The translations under genes and the position numbers were made by a program. 64,000 nucleotides of DNA from CAYPJE01 sp964410945 (lineage in GTDB: Bacteria > Fidelibacterota > Marinisomatia > Marinisomatales > TCS56): assembly GCA_964410945.1 (NCBI GenBank), contig CAYPJE010000002.1, positions 62,001 through 126,000 of the forward strand. The letters run 5' to 3'. The notes below the pieces were generated by a model. The model searched no databases, was not told where the DNA came from, and saw only the letters and a list, made by a program, of their open reading frames with translations. How positions within the stretch are numbered: position 1 is the stretch's first letter; every line of letters starts with the position of its first letter. This document shows positions 34,472 through 42,292 of the stretch, one piece after another.

Positions 34472-35131
34472 GTGTTAAAATCAATATATTTCAGTCATCA
34501 GAATATTAACACACAGGCCAATGAGCTGATGACCACCTTACAGTCGGGTGGTATTAAGATTAAAGCACCGGAAATAACTGCTGCCCCGGCGCTGCTGGTA
34601 CTCGATCTGCAGAAATATTTTTTCTCACCCCAATCACATGCTTTTATCCCCAGTGCACCAGCCATCATACCGGGAATCATTAAACTGATACACACTTTCC
34701 GGGGCAAAAATATGCCGGTGCTATTTACCCGCCATATAAATTCAATGGATAATGCCGGCCGGATGGATAACTGGTGGCAGGAATTGATTACAGCCGCCAA
34801 TCCATTGAGTGCCTTCGTAACTGAAATAGAAGCTGAGGTATCAACCGAGATCGTGAAATCCCAGTATGATGCCTTTTTCATGAGTAGTCTCGATGGCCAA
34901 CTTAAGCAGCAGGGAATATCTCAGGTGATCGTTACTGGTGTAATGACCCACTTGTGTTGCGAGACAACCGCCCGTTCCGCGTTTGTACACGGTTATGACG
35001 TAGTTTTCCCGGTGGATGGTTCAGCAACTTATAATGCCGATTTTCACCGGTCATCCCTGCGAAACCTGGCCCATGGGTTTGCATCCCTGACAACAACGGA
35101 CGACTTTGTTCGCCAGCTATCAGATTTATGA
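34472..35131 (+). CDS. isochorismatase-like cysteine hydrolase
   Basis: This is a 219-aa member of the isochorismatase/nicotinamidase superfamily. The triad is visible: Asp45 in VLDLQKYF, Lys129 in VKSQYDAF and Cys162 in TGVMTHLCCETTAR. GVMTHLCCETTAR is a strongly conserved core of this branch. It may hydrolyse an amide or a vinyl ether such as isochorismate; the substrate is unknown. The GTG at 34472 gives an N-terminal extension of about 35 residues before the domain; ATG 34529 is an alternative. The stop overlaps the flavoprotein gene by 4 bases. Confidence 0.85.
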   Translation: MLKSIYFSHQNINTQANELMTTLQSGGIKIKAPEITAAPALLVLDLQKYFFSPQSHAFIPSAPAIIPGIIKLIHTFRGKNMPVLFTRHINSMDNAGRMDNWWQELITAANPLSAFVTEIEAEVSTEIVKSQYDAFFMSSLDGQLKQQGISQVIVTGVMTHLCCETTARSAFVHGYDVVFPVDGSATYNADFHRSSLRNLAHGFASLTTTDDFVRQLSDL

Positions 35132-36015
35132 ACGAACGTGAAGTAATAATTATCGGTGCCGGTCCGGCCGGAATTGCTGCCGCGATCCAGTGCCGGCGGA
35201 TGGGATTGGAACCGCTGATCTTTGAAAAGAGTGAAATCGGAGGACTTCTCAGAAATGCAAACCTGGTTGAAAATTATCCTGGTTTTCCGGTTGGAATAAA
35301 GGGCGTCGATCTGGTTAATACCTTCAAACAGCAGTTGGCCGTTAACAGAATAGAAGTCGTTCCTGCCGAAGTTACCGGTTTGGATTTTAAGAATGATCTG
35401 TTTTCCGTAATGGCGGGTGGTAAAACAATATTGTCTAAAAGAGTGATAGTGGCAATCGGGACGAAGCCGGTCCAAACGGAATTAGAGATTCCTCAGCCGG
35501 CGGAAGGATTGGTGTTCTATGAAGTTTATCCCCTGCTGGACAGGCGCGAGGATACAATTACAATTATTGGTGCCGGGGATGCGGCATTTGATTATGCCCT
35601 GTCTCTGGGACAGTCCAATGATGTCATTATTATTAACCGAGGGGAAATTACCAGGTGCCTTCCATTGTTGGTGCAGTGTGTTTCTCAATCGAACCGGATT
35701 AGGTATTGGAGTAATACCACAGTCACGGAAATTGATGTTCAAAAAAATGGTAAATTAGATTTAACCTGCCGGGGTCTTGAAAATTCGCATCAGATTGAAA
35801 GTGATTACCTGATATATGCAATTGGCCGTCAGCCTGAGCAGTTGCATTTATCGGATGCCATCGGGGACAATTCGGCCCGGCTAATGGCCGAAAGACGCTT
35901 GTTTTTCATTGGCGACATAATAAATGGTCGGTACCGGCAGACTTCGATTGCCGTTGCGGATGGCGTCAAGGCAGCCATGCAGATATATGAAGCAGTTGGC
36001 AGGGAAGACAAATGA
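35128..36015 (+). CDS. thioredoxin reductase-like FAD/NAD(P) oxidoreductase without CxxC
   Basis: This 295-aa two-dinucleotide-domain flavoprotein has an FAD site GAGPAGIAAA at residues 9-18, an ENYPGFPVGIKG segment typical of the thioredoxin reductase family, an NAD(P) site GAGDAAFDYAL in the second domain and a C-terminal FAD motif FFIGDI. The redox-active CxxC that follows GxxY in thioredoxin reductase is absent: that region reads EGLVFYEVYPLL. It therefore cannot be a normal thioredoxin reductase. A ferredoxin/flavodoxin-NADP reductase type or another small-molecule oxidoreductase is likelier. Starts and stops overlap both neighbours by 4 bases, so it is translated with the hydrolase and the radical SAM protein. 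Confidence 0.83.
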   Translation: MNEREVIIIGAGPAGIAAAIQCRRMGLEPLIFEKSEIGGLLRNANLVENYPGFPVGIKGVDLVNTFKQQLAVNRIEVVPAEVTGLDFKNDLFSVMAGGKTILSKRVIVAIGTKPVQTELEIPQPAEGLVFYEVYPLLDRREDTITIIGAGDAAFDYALSLGQSNDVIIINRGEITRCLPLLVQCVSQSNRIRYWSNTTVTEIDVQKNGKLDLTCRGLENSHQIESDYLIYAIGRQPEQLHLSDAIGDNSARLMAERRLFFIGDIINGRYRQTSIAVADGVKAAMQIYEAVGREDK

Positions 36016-36956
36016 AGATTCTTAAACAGGTGGGATCACCGGATATCGCCATGGTGTACCTGGCTGATTTGGGCGATGGGCGGCTGATCGAATTTGTCGA
36101 ATCAGTCCAACCACCCAGGCCCCGGGAGGAGAAATGGGTCCACATAATTTCAACTCTTCTGGGTTGCCCGGTAGGCTGTTCTATTTGTGATGCAGGGTAT
36201 TATTATCAGGGAAAGCTCTCTGAAAAAGAATTATTGGACCAGATTGATTTCCTGGTGAAACGGCGTTACCCCGATGGGCGAATCCCTGCCCAACAGTGGA
36301 AAATTCAATTTGCTCGAATGGGGGAGCCAGCCTTCAATTCAAACCTGCTTAACGTTCTGGAAAAATTACCTCAGCGCTACGATGCTCCTGGGCTGATGCC
36401 CTCTGTATCGACTATTGCACCGGCGAACACCGATTCATTTTTTAGTCAATTACTGGCTATTAAAGATAAGTTTTATGCTCATGGAAATTTTCAGCTTCAG
36501 TTTTCGCTGCATAGCACCGACATGGAATACCGTAACCGGATAATCCCGATTAAAAAATGGTCATTTGAACGGATTGCCCGGTACGGAGAACAGTTTTATC
36601 GTACGGGCGACCGGAAAATCACCTTAAACTTCGTATTGGCTAAAGACACACCTTTTGAACCAGGTTTACTGTCCAGGTATTTCGATCCTGACCGGTTTCT
36701 GATTAAGATAACACCCTTGAATCCCACCTATCGCTCAATGGAAAATCGTCTTGTTACCAGAATAGAGCCTTCAGTAGCTGACAAGGATATAGTAGAATCT
36801 GTAGAAAATGCCGGGTTTGAAGTAATTATAAGTATCGGCGAGCCGGAGGAAAACCTGATTGGCAGCAATTGCGGACAGTATGTCCAGACCCACCTGCGAA
36901 ACGCGGAGCCAATATCATCGGGTTACAGCTATCAGGTGGTAACGCCTGATACTTAA
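36012..36956 (+). CDS. RlmN-like radical SAM protein
   Basis: This 314-aa protein resembles the RlmN/Cfr family. The cluster motif is C52-x3-C56-x2-C59 (GCPVGCSIC). It is followed by ARMGEPAFN (MGEP motif), FSLHST then RNRIIP, KITPLNP, and near the end SNCGQY with Cys287, equivalent to the methyl-carrying Cys355 of E. coli RlmN. The other essential Cys (118 in E. coli, seven residues before the first cluster Cys) is replaced by Ile45, so normal RlmN turnover is doubtful. The N-terminal RNA-binding part of RlmN is also short. It overlaps the flavoprotein gene by 4 bases; that flavoprotein could supply electrons. Function unknown. Confidence 0.82.
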   Translation: MKILKQVGSPDIAMVYLADLGDGRLIEFVESVQPPRPREEKWVHIISTLLGCPVGCSICDAGYYYQGKLSEKELLDQIDFLVKRRYPDGRIPAQQWKIQFARMGEPAFNSNLLNVLEKLPQRYDAPGLMPSVSTIAPANTDSFFSQLLAIKDKFYAHGNFQLQFSLHSTDMEYRNRIIPIKKWSFERIARYGEQFYRTGDRKITLNFVLAKDTPFEPGLLSRYFDPDRFLIKITPLNPTYRSMENRLVTRIEPSVADKDIVESVENAGFEVIISIGEPEENLIGSNCGQYVQTHLRNAEPISSGYSYQVVTPDT

Positions 36957-37112
36957 GCTGTTATCGAGGCTTGGAATGCCACGTTCTTTCCCTTGTAATG
37001 GGGTGCTGCCACCCGGTAATTTCCGCTTTGTATTTTTAAATGAATAATCCATGATGCAGAACACCGGATCACACATGGCCGGTAGCTGAATCAAGGGCAA
37101 CAAGGAAGAATT

Positions 37113-38582
37113 ATGTCTAAAGGTGTGACACCTCAGAGTAAAGATTATGCCGCCTGGTATACGGATGTTGTAACTAAAGCCGGCCTGGCTGATTATGGCC
37201 CGGTAAAAGGTACTATGGTAATTAAACCGTACGGTTATTCGCTGTGGGATAATATTAAGGAAGCATTCGATAAAATGATCAAGGAAACCGGTCATGTAAA
37301 TGCTTATTTCCCGCTTTTTATTCCCAAATCCTACCTGAGCCAGGAAGCCGACCATGTGGAAGGTTTTGCCAAGGAATGCGCCGTCGTTACCCATACCCGG
37401 CTCAAAGCCAGTCCCGATGGCGGGGTCGTTGTCGATCCCGATTCCAAGCTTGAGGAAGAGGTCATTGTCCGCCCGACTTCTGAAACGGTGATCTGGTCCC
37501 TGTACAAAAAATGGATTCAATCCTACCGTGATTTACCGCTGCTGATCAACCAGTGGGCCAATGTAGTCCGCTGGGAGATGCGTACCCGTCTGTTTTTGCG
37601 TACCACCGAATTCTTGTGGCAGGAGGGCCATACCGCCCACGCCACAGCGGAAGAGGCGGAAGAGGAAACATTACTGATTTTGGAGTTGTACCGCCGCCTG
37701 GCCGAGGATTTCCTGGCCATGCCGGTGCTCACCGGTGTCAAATCGGAAGCCGAGAAATTTGCCGGGGCCGAACATACGTACTGTATCGAAGCAATGATGA
37801 AAGACAAGAAAGCCCTCCAAGCTGGTACATCCCACAACCTGGGACAGAATTTTGCCCGTGCCTTTGGCGTCACTTTCCAGAATAGGGATAATCAGGAGGA
37901 GCTTGTTTATGCTACCAGCTGGGGTGTGAGCACAAGGCTGGTTGGCGCCGTCATTATGACCCATGGTGATGATAAAGGCCTGCGTTTGCCGCCCCGGATT
38001 GCACCAACCCAGGTGGTGATAATCCCGATTGCCCGCAAGGAAGATCAGAAACAGCAGGTGGCCGATTATCTCGAGCCGATCATGGCAGAATTGAAGAAAC
38101 TGGGTGTTCGCGTACATGTGGATGAACGCGATGAATCACCTGGTTTCAAATTCAATGACTGGGAAATGAAGGGCGTTCCCCTGCGGCTGGAAGTCGGCCC
38201 CCGGGATGTCGAAAATGGTAAAGCCGTGCTGGCGCGCCGTGATAACGGTGAAAAATCGATTTTGGACAAAGATAAATTAGTTGGCCTGATCCCCGGACTG
38301 CTGGATGAGATCCAGGAGAGTCTGTTCGAACAGGCCAAGGCCCACCGGGAAGCGAATACCTTTGAGGTGGATACCTATGCGGAGTTTAAAGACATCATTG
38401 CTAATAAAGGTGGTTTTGTGAAATGCGGATGGGATGGTACCACTGCGACCGAAATGGCGATTAAGGACGAGACAAAAGCTACGATTCGCGTAATACCATT
38501 CACTGAAAAACCAGACGGCTTAAAATGTATTTACAGTGGTAAGCCGGCGCAACACGAAGTCATCTTTTCAAAAGCTTATTAG
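37113..38582 (+). CDS. proS: prolyl-tRNA synthetase, short (ProS type 3) form
   Basis: This class II aminoacyl-tRNA synthetase charges tRNA-Pro. The 489-aa length, the opening KDYAAWYTDVV and the lack of the bacterial editing insertion mark the archaeal/eukaryotic-like type, common in several bacterial phyla. Motif 2 (RWEMRTRLFLRTTEFLWQEGHTA), the TSETV segment and motif 3 (THGDDKGLRLPPRIAP) are visible, followed by the anticodon-binding domain and a C-terminal zinc-like domain with CGWDGT. AAGGAAG precedes ATG 37113. The 156-base gap before it shows no T-box or other leader I can recognise. A hairpin follows at 38585. Confidence 0.96.
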   Translation: MSKGVTPQSKDYAAWYTDVVTKAGLADYGPVKGTMVIKPYGYSLWDNIKEAFDKMIKETGHVNAYFPLFIPKSYLSQEADHVEGFAKECAVVTHTRLKASPDGGVVVDPDSKLEEEVIVRPTSETVIWSLYKKWIQSYRDLPLLINQWANVVRWEMRTRLFLRTTEFLWQEGHTAHATAEEAEEETLLILELYRRLAEDFLAMPVLTGVKSEAEKFAGAEHTYCIEAMMKDKKALQAGTSHNLGQNFARAFGVTFQNRDNQEELVYATSWGVSTRLVGAVIMTHGDDKGLRLPPRIAPTQVVIIPIARKEDQKQQVADYLEPIMAELKKLGVRVHVDERDESPGFKFNDWEMKGVPLRLEVGPRDVENGKAVLARRDNGEKSILDKDKLVGLIPGLLDEIQESLFEQAKAHREANTFEVDTYAEFKDIIANKGGFVKCGWDGTTATEMAIKDETKATIRVIPFTEKPDGLKCIYSGKPAQHEVIFSKAY

Positions 38583-38584
38583 AA

Positions 38585-38617
38585 ATGGATGCCACCCCTC
38601 AAAGGGATGGCATCCAT
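38585..38617 (+). terminator. hairpin between proS and recO
   Basis: A perfect 10-bp stem, ATGGATGCCA with TGGCATCCAT (38585-38594 and 38608-38617), extended by CCC/GGG around a short loop. There is no T run, so it may be an attenuating or message-stabilising hairpin rather than a full terminator; recO starts 9 bases later. Confidence 0.55.
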
Positions 38618-38625
38618 AAATAACT

Positions 38626-39312
38626 ATGATTGTCCAGACACCGGCCATTGTCCTAAAAAGTTTTCCATATGGTGATACCAGTCTGGTTGCACGCTGTTTT
38701 ACCCGTGAAATGGGCCGGGTCAGTATAATCGCGCGTGGTGCCCGACGCCAGAAATCACCCCAGGGTGCCTACCTTCAACCGATGGGTTATATTGATCTGG
38801 TCTTTTATAATAAAACTACCCGCGAGCTGCAGACCGCTTCCAAAATGTCTTTTCTAGGCAGCTGGCCCGGGATTATGGCAGATTTAAAGAAAATAACTTA
38901 TGGCCTGGCAATTGTTGAACTGACCGACCGCACCCTAAGGGACCACGACCCCCATGCAGGTTTATTCAATAAACTGATACAGGTTTTACAAATATTGAAT
39001 GATCGTACCGATCACCTGAATCTGGTCTTCTGGTATTACCAGGTCCAGCTGCTGACCAGCCTTGGTTTTCAACCTGATCTCTATTACCGGCAATTGCCGG
39101 GATTCACCCTGCCTGATCCGGCAGCCGGGCCAAACAGCCGGCAGATTCTGGAGGACTTACAGGCTTGTACTCCGGATTCTATCCCCGACTTTGCGGTGAA
39201 TTCAGCCGACCGCAAGGCAATCAGTGAATTCATTACGGCCCAAATCAGATATCATTTCGAGGATATTAGCGAGTTGCATTCCTTGCAGGTATTGAAACAA
39301 ATTCTGGATTGA
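38626..39312 (+). CDS. recO: DNA repair protein RecO
   Basis: RecO helps load RecA onto gapped single-stranded DNA coated with SSB. The 228-aa protein starts with the typical OB-fold opening TPAIVLKSFPYGDTS and FTREMGRVSIIARGARR. The helical domain follows, with LTSLGFQPDL. The zinc-binding cysteines present in many RecO proteins are missing, as in some other phyla. The stop overlaps the next start by one base (TGATG), so it is co-translated with the protein at 39312. Confidence 0.9.
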   Translation: MIVQTPAIVLKSFPYGDTSLVARCFTREMGRVSIIARGARRQKSPQGAYLQPMGYIDLVFYNKTTRELQTASKMSFLGSWPGIMADLKKITYGLAIVELTDRTLRDHDPHAGLFNKLIQVLQILNDRTDHLNLVFWYYQVQLLTSLGFQPDLYYRQLPGFTLPDPAAGPNSRQILEDLQACTPDSIPDFAVNSADRKAISEFITAQIRYHFEDISELHSLQVLKQILD

Positions 39313-40187
39313 TGACAGGTAAAATGATTAAAGGAATCCTGCGGGTTGAAGAAAACCGGTCCTGGGTTGAAGACGACCAAGGTGTAAAATACCTGACCGA
39401 TGACCTGATCTGGGATGGTTATATCAAGCATTGGTGCAACCGGCCGGTTTGTGCCCGCCACCTGCCGCAGGCCGATTATAAAACCCGTCGGCCGATTGTT
39501 ATCATGTGGCCTGATGAAGCACCGGCCAGTGAACCATTTGTAGAATTATATTATAATGAACGTCTGGTGAAATATTCCGCCTCCACCTTTGGCCATAATG
39601 CAATTAATGTGAACGGACAAATCTATAATTTCTCCCACCTGGTGAATGAAAATGAAGCCATGACCCCGGAAGAGTATTTTTATCGTCCGGCCCTGGGCGA
39701 GTTTGCCCCGTCTCCGCGCAATGGTAAGTTTGAGATTCTGGAGGATGGGACGGCCTATTTTGATAAATTCGGCCGCAACTTCATGCGGGCAATTCATGTT
39801 ACTCGTATCACTGGTATCGATACGGAAAAACTGGCCGCCATTTATGATAATGAGCTTGAAGTGATCCATAATACCCCGGTTGATCCAAAGAGACCGGAAA
39901 AATACCCTGATTTTAATTTTTTCACCCGCAGTTGCAGCACTATGATCCGTGACGGTCTGCGGAAATATGAATTTAAAGAGATTGGTGGATTTCTGCCCCG
40001 CGATATGTATGTGAGTGCCACGGCGGTTTTGCTGAAGGCAGCCGAACATGGGGAAATTGCTGTCGAACTATATCAAAAGCCGCAACTGATGGTTCCGGAG
40101 GCGGAACCCAGCGCTCTCACCCCACTTTATAACCCACTGAACCGCTGGCGGATCAGGAACTTTCCTCGAGTAGGGGCATCCAACTGA
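39312..40187 (+). CDS. uncharacterised protein, possible permuted papain-like fold
   Basis: This is a 291-aa protein without signal peptide or membrane helix. I do not recognise the family with certainty. A conserved-looking block FGHNAINVNGQIYNFS (His about residue 98) is followed some 120 residues later by FNFFTRSCSTMIRDGLRKY (Cys about 217). A GH then CS/T pattern in that order is seen in circularly permuted NlpC/P60 or DUF4105-like cysteine peptidases, which is why I raise that fold; it is a weak inference. The start (ATG 39312) overlaps recO by one base, and the rhomboid gene begins 1 base after its stop, so the three form an operon. Confidence 0.6.
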   Translation: MTGKMIKGILRVEENRSWVEDDQGVKYLTDDLIWDGYIKHWCNRPVCARHLPQADYKTRRPIVIMWPDEAPASEPFVELYYNERLVKYSASTFGHNAINVNGQIYNFSHLVNENEAMTPEEYFYRPALGEFAPSPRNGKFEILEDGTAYFDKFGRNFMRAIHVTRITGIDTEKLAAIYDNELEVIHNTPVDPKRPEKYPDFNFFTRSCSTMIRDGLRKYEFKEIGGFLPRDMYVSATAVLLKAAEHGEIAVELYQKPQLMVPEAEPSALTPLYNPLNRWRIRNFPRVGASN

Positions 40188-40188
40188 C

Positions 40189-41013
40189 ATGCGTTATCAG
40201 TTCCAGTCAGAACACGGACAGTTTTCCTTCAAGCCCCGCATGTTTACCGAGGCCATCAAGGTCTTGATCATTGTCAACGTAGGTATTTTCCTGCTGAATT
40301 CACTGGCCCGTAATACTTTTGATCTGGCGGTTATTTTCGGTCTGTCATCCGATACGGTCTGGCCCCTGATCTGGCAGCCGGTGACCTACATGTTCATGCA
40401 CGGCAATATCTGGCACGTACTGATCAATATGTTTGTACTGTGGATGTTTGGTACCGAAATGGAATCGATGTGGGGCAAGAATGAATTCCTGAAATATTAT
40501 TTTACTACCGGTGTCGGTTCAGGTTTGATCTGGCTGCTGTTTAACCTGGGCAATTCAAACACGATCCTGATCGGTGCCAGTGGCGCCGTATATGGTATTC
40601 TACTGGCCTTTGGGATGATGTTTCCCAACCGAACCGTTTACATCTATTTTCTATTCCCTGTGAAGGTTAAGTATTTTGTGATATTCATTGGCGCCATGGC
40701 GTTTATCTCATCGCTGGGATCGGGCAGCAATATCAGTCATATCACCCATCTGTCGGGTATGGTAATCGGGTACTTCTATTTGAAATCCGACTGGCATTTT
40801 AAAAAATGGCGTTTTTCGTTTCATAAAAAATATACTGAATTCAAGACCCAATCCAAGGAGCGTAAACAGGATCAGAAAGCTCGCTACCAGCAGGAGATTG
40901 ATGAAATTCTGGATAAAATCAATCGTGTAGGTTACGCTGGTTTGACCAAGGAGGAGCAGGAACGGCTCTATAACGCCAGCCGGAAATTATCCCGGGAGCA
41001 GAGCGGGGATTAG
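40189..41013 (+). CDS. rhomboid family intramembrane serine protease
   Basis: This 274-aa membrane protein has about six helices between residues 20 and 200. The nucleophile lies in GASGAVYG, the catalytic histidine in SHITHLSG, and the helix 2 region has HGNIWHVLINMFVLWMFG, all rhomboid hallmarks. A charged C-terminal tail (about 205-274) with EEIDEILDKINRVGYAGLT-like residues resembles the tail found in many FCB rhomboids. It cleaves membrane proteins within the bilayer; targets are unknown. It starts 1 base after the preceding gene. Confidence 0.93.
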   Translation: MRYQFQSEHGQFSFKPRMFTEAIKVLIIVNVGIFLLNSLARNTFDLAVIFGLSSDTVWPLIWQPVTYMFMHGNIWHVLINMFVLWMFGTEMESMWGKNEFLKYYFTTGVGSGLIWLLFNLGNSNTILIGASGAVYGILLAFGMMFPNRTVYIYFLFPVKVKYFVIFIGAMAFISSLGSGSNISHITHLSGMVIGYFYLKSDWHFKKWRFSFHKKYTEFKTQSKERKQDQKARYQQEIDEILDKINRVGYAGLTKEEQERLYNASRKLSREQSGD

Positions 41014-41017
41014 TTTA

Positions 41018-41137
41018 TAGATGTTGGATTTTGGGGGTTGAATGTTGGATTAGTAACTGGCATTCTCATTTGACCTATAACCTTTACGTCCATCAACTTT
41101 TTCATCCACAATTCACAATCCAACATACAAAATCTCT
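41018..41137. repeat. inverted repeat pair in a convergent intergenic gap
   Basis: ATGTTGGATT occurs at 41021-41030 and 41042-41051, and its exact inverse AATCCAACAT at 41117-41126, filling the gap between the rhomboid gene and the leftward nuclease gene. The same motif family occurs at 49581-49600 and 50007-50026, also between convergent genes. Confidence 0.65.
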
Positions 41138-42255
41138 TAGCGGACCAGGACGATTTTCCCGGTTTCGGCATTTTTTCCTGTGATAACATTAATAAAATAT
41201 ATCCCGCTGGCAGTAGCCTGTCCATCTGAATTAACTCCATCCCAGGAAAACAGATGCTGACCGGCATGTAAATCATAATCACCTAACTCACGGACGGTAC
41301 GGCCATTTATATCATATATTTTTATGTTCACCGAACTGGTCTGGCTTAAGGTAATCGAGAAATTGGTAGATGGGTTAAAGGGATTGGGCCAGGCCGGGCT
41401 TAAGATAAACACCGTGGGGTTGGTTTCAAAATCGGGGCTGGTCTCCGCGGTCGGATCCCAGATCGCCGTCACAAATTCCGGTTGATCGATGAACGGATTT
41501 CGGTTGCCCTGAATAGCGAAGACGGCATTATTGCGGGCAGTTTCTTTTTCACTGACCGGATCGGCACTGTGCCATTCCAGCAGCATGTCAACCGCCCAGG
41601 GATCAAGCTGGGCGCCATCGGTCATATCCGTGTTATCCCAACCACTGTCTTCGCCGTAATAGCGGGTAGCCATATAGAAATAGGTCCGGGCCAGATCGCC
41701 TTTGTAAGCATCGATGGGCTCAAATACAGTCCCGGAATAACCCGGGTATGAACAACCACCAACCAGACTTCCATTCTGTGAAGTCCAGGTGGCAGAACCA
41801 ACTTCACCGTAGGGGTAGTTCCCCCGGCGGTTGTTCACATAGCCATCGGTGGGATACAGGTGGAAAAGGTCGGTGTTCATCGGCAGTTGTTCGTTGAACC
41901 AGCTTTTGGGAAAGGAATGCTCACGATTATAACAATCGCCTTCGCCGCCGTAATTCCCGCATTGATTGCTGACGAAAGTGAATTCGTAGGGTGGCGTTCC
42001 CCCGGGGACATCGGAATACATATCCCAGACCTTGCCGTTATCTTTCTTATCCGTGGACTGAAAATGTGTCCACAGCGCGGAATAGGAAACAGTTGTATGG
42101 CCATCGATGATATTATGCAGGGCCGCCTGCAGTTCACTACCGGTTTTCCCCTGGGCTGAATCATAATAACCGTTGGGCGGCTGGGCATTGATCAAACTCA
42201 AGAACAGGATGGCTGCAAACCAATGTTTCAAAACAAATCGCATAATATGAATCAA
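41137..42255 (-). CDS. secreted endonuclease I family nuclease with T9SS-type sorting domain
   Basis: This 372-aa exported protein has a signal peptide (about residues 1-24). Residues about 25-270 form an endonuclease I domain: the His-Me finger region reads NREHSFPKSWF, followed by DLFHLYPTDGYVNNRRGNYPYG. The C-terminus (about 285-372) starts with WPNPFNPSTNFSI and ends with ASGIYFINV...KIVLVR, the FlgD-like type A sorting domain used by the type IX secretion system. It likely degrades extracellular DNA or RNA for nutrients. A paralogous, larger nuclease gene lies 37 bases upstream in the same direction. No type IX machinery is in this window. Confidence 0.9.
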   Translation of the reverse strand: MIHIMRFVLKHWFAAILFLSLINAQPPNGYYDSAQGKTGSELQAALHNIIDGHTTVSYSALWTHFQSTDKKDNGKVWDMYSDVPGGTPPYEFTFVSNQCGNYGGEGDCYNREHSFPKSWFNEQLPMNTDLFHLYPTDGYVNNRRGNYPYGEVGSATWTSQNGSLVGGCSYPGYSGTVFEPIDAYKGDLARTYFYMATRYYGEDSGWDNTDMTDGAQLDPWAVDMLLEWHSADPVSEKETARNNAVFAIQGNRNPFIDQPEFVTAIWDPTAETSPDFETNPTVFILSPAWPNPFNPSTNFSITLSQTSSVNIKIYDINGRTVRELGDYDLHAGQHLFSWDGVNSDGQATASGIYFINVITGKNAETGKIVLVR

Positions 42256-42292
42256 TTTTAGCAGGTTTTACTAAGTCAGGTCAAGCACCGTC

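Noticed and set aside
36957..37112. T-box or other leader before proS
   Set aside because: No specifier stem, T-box sequence or clear terminator/antiterminator pair could be found in the 156 bases.
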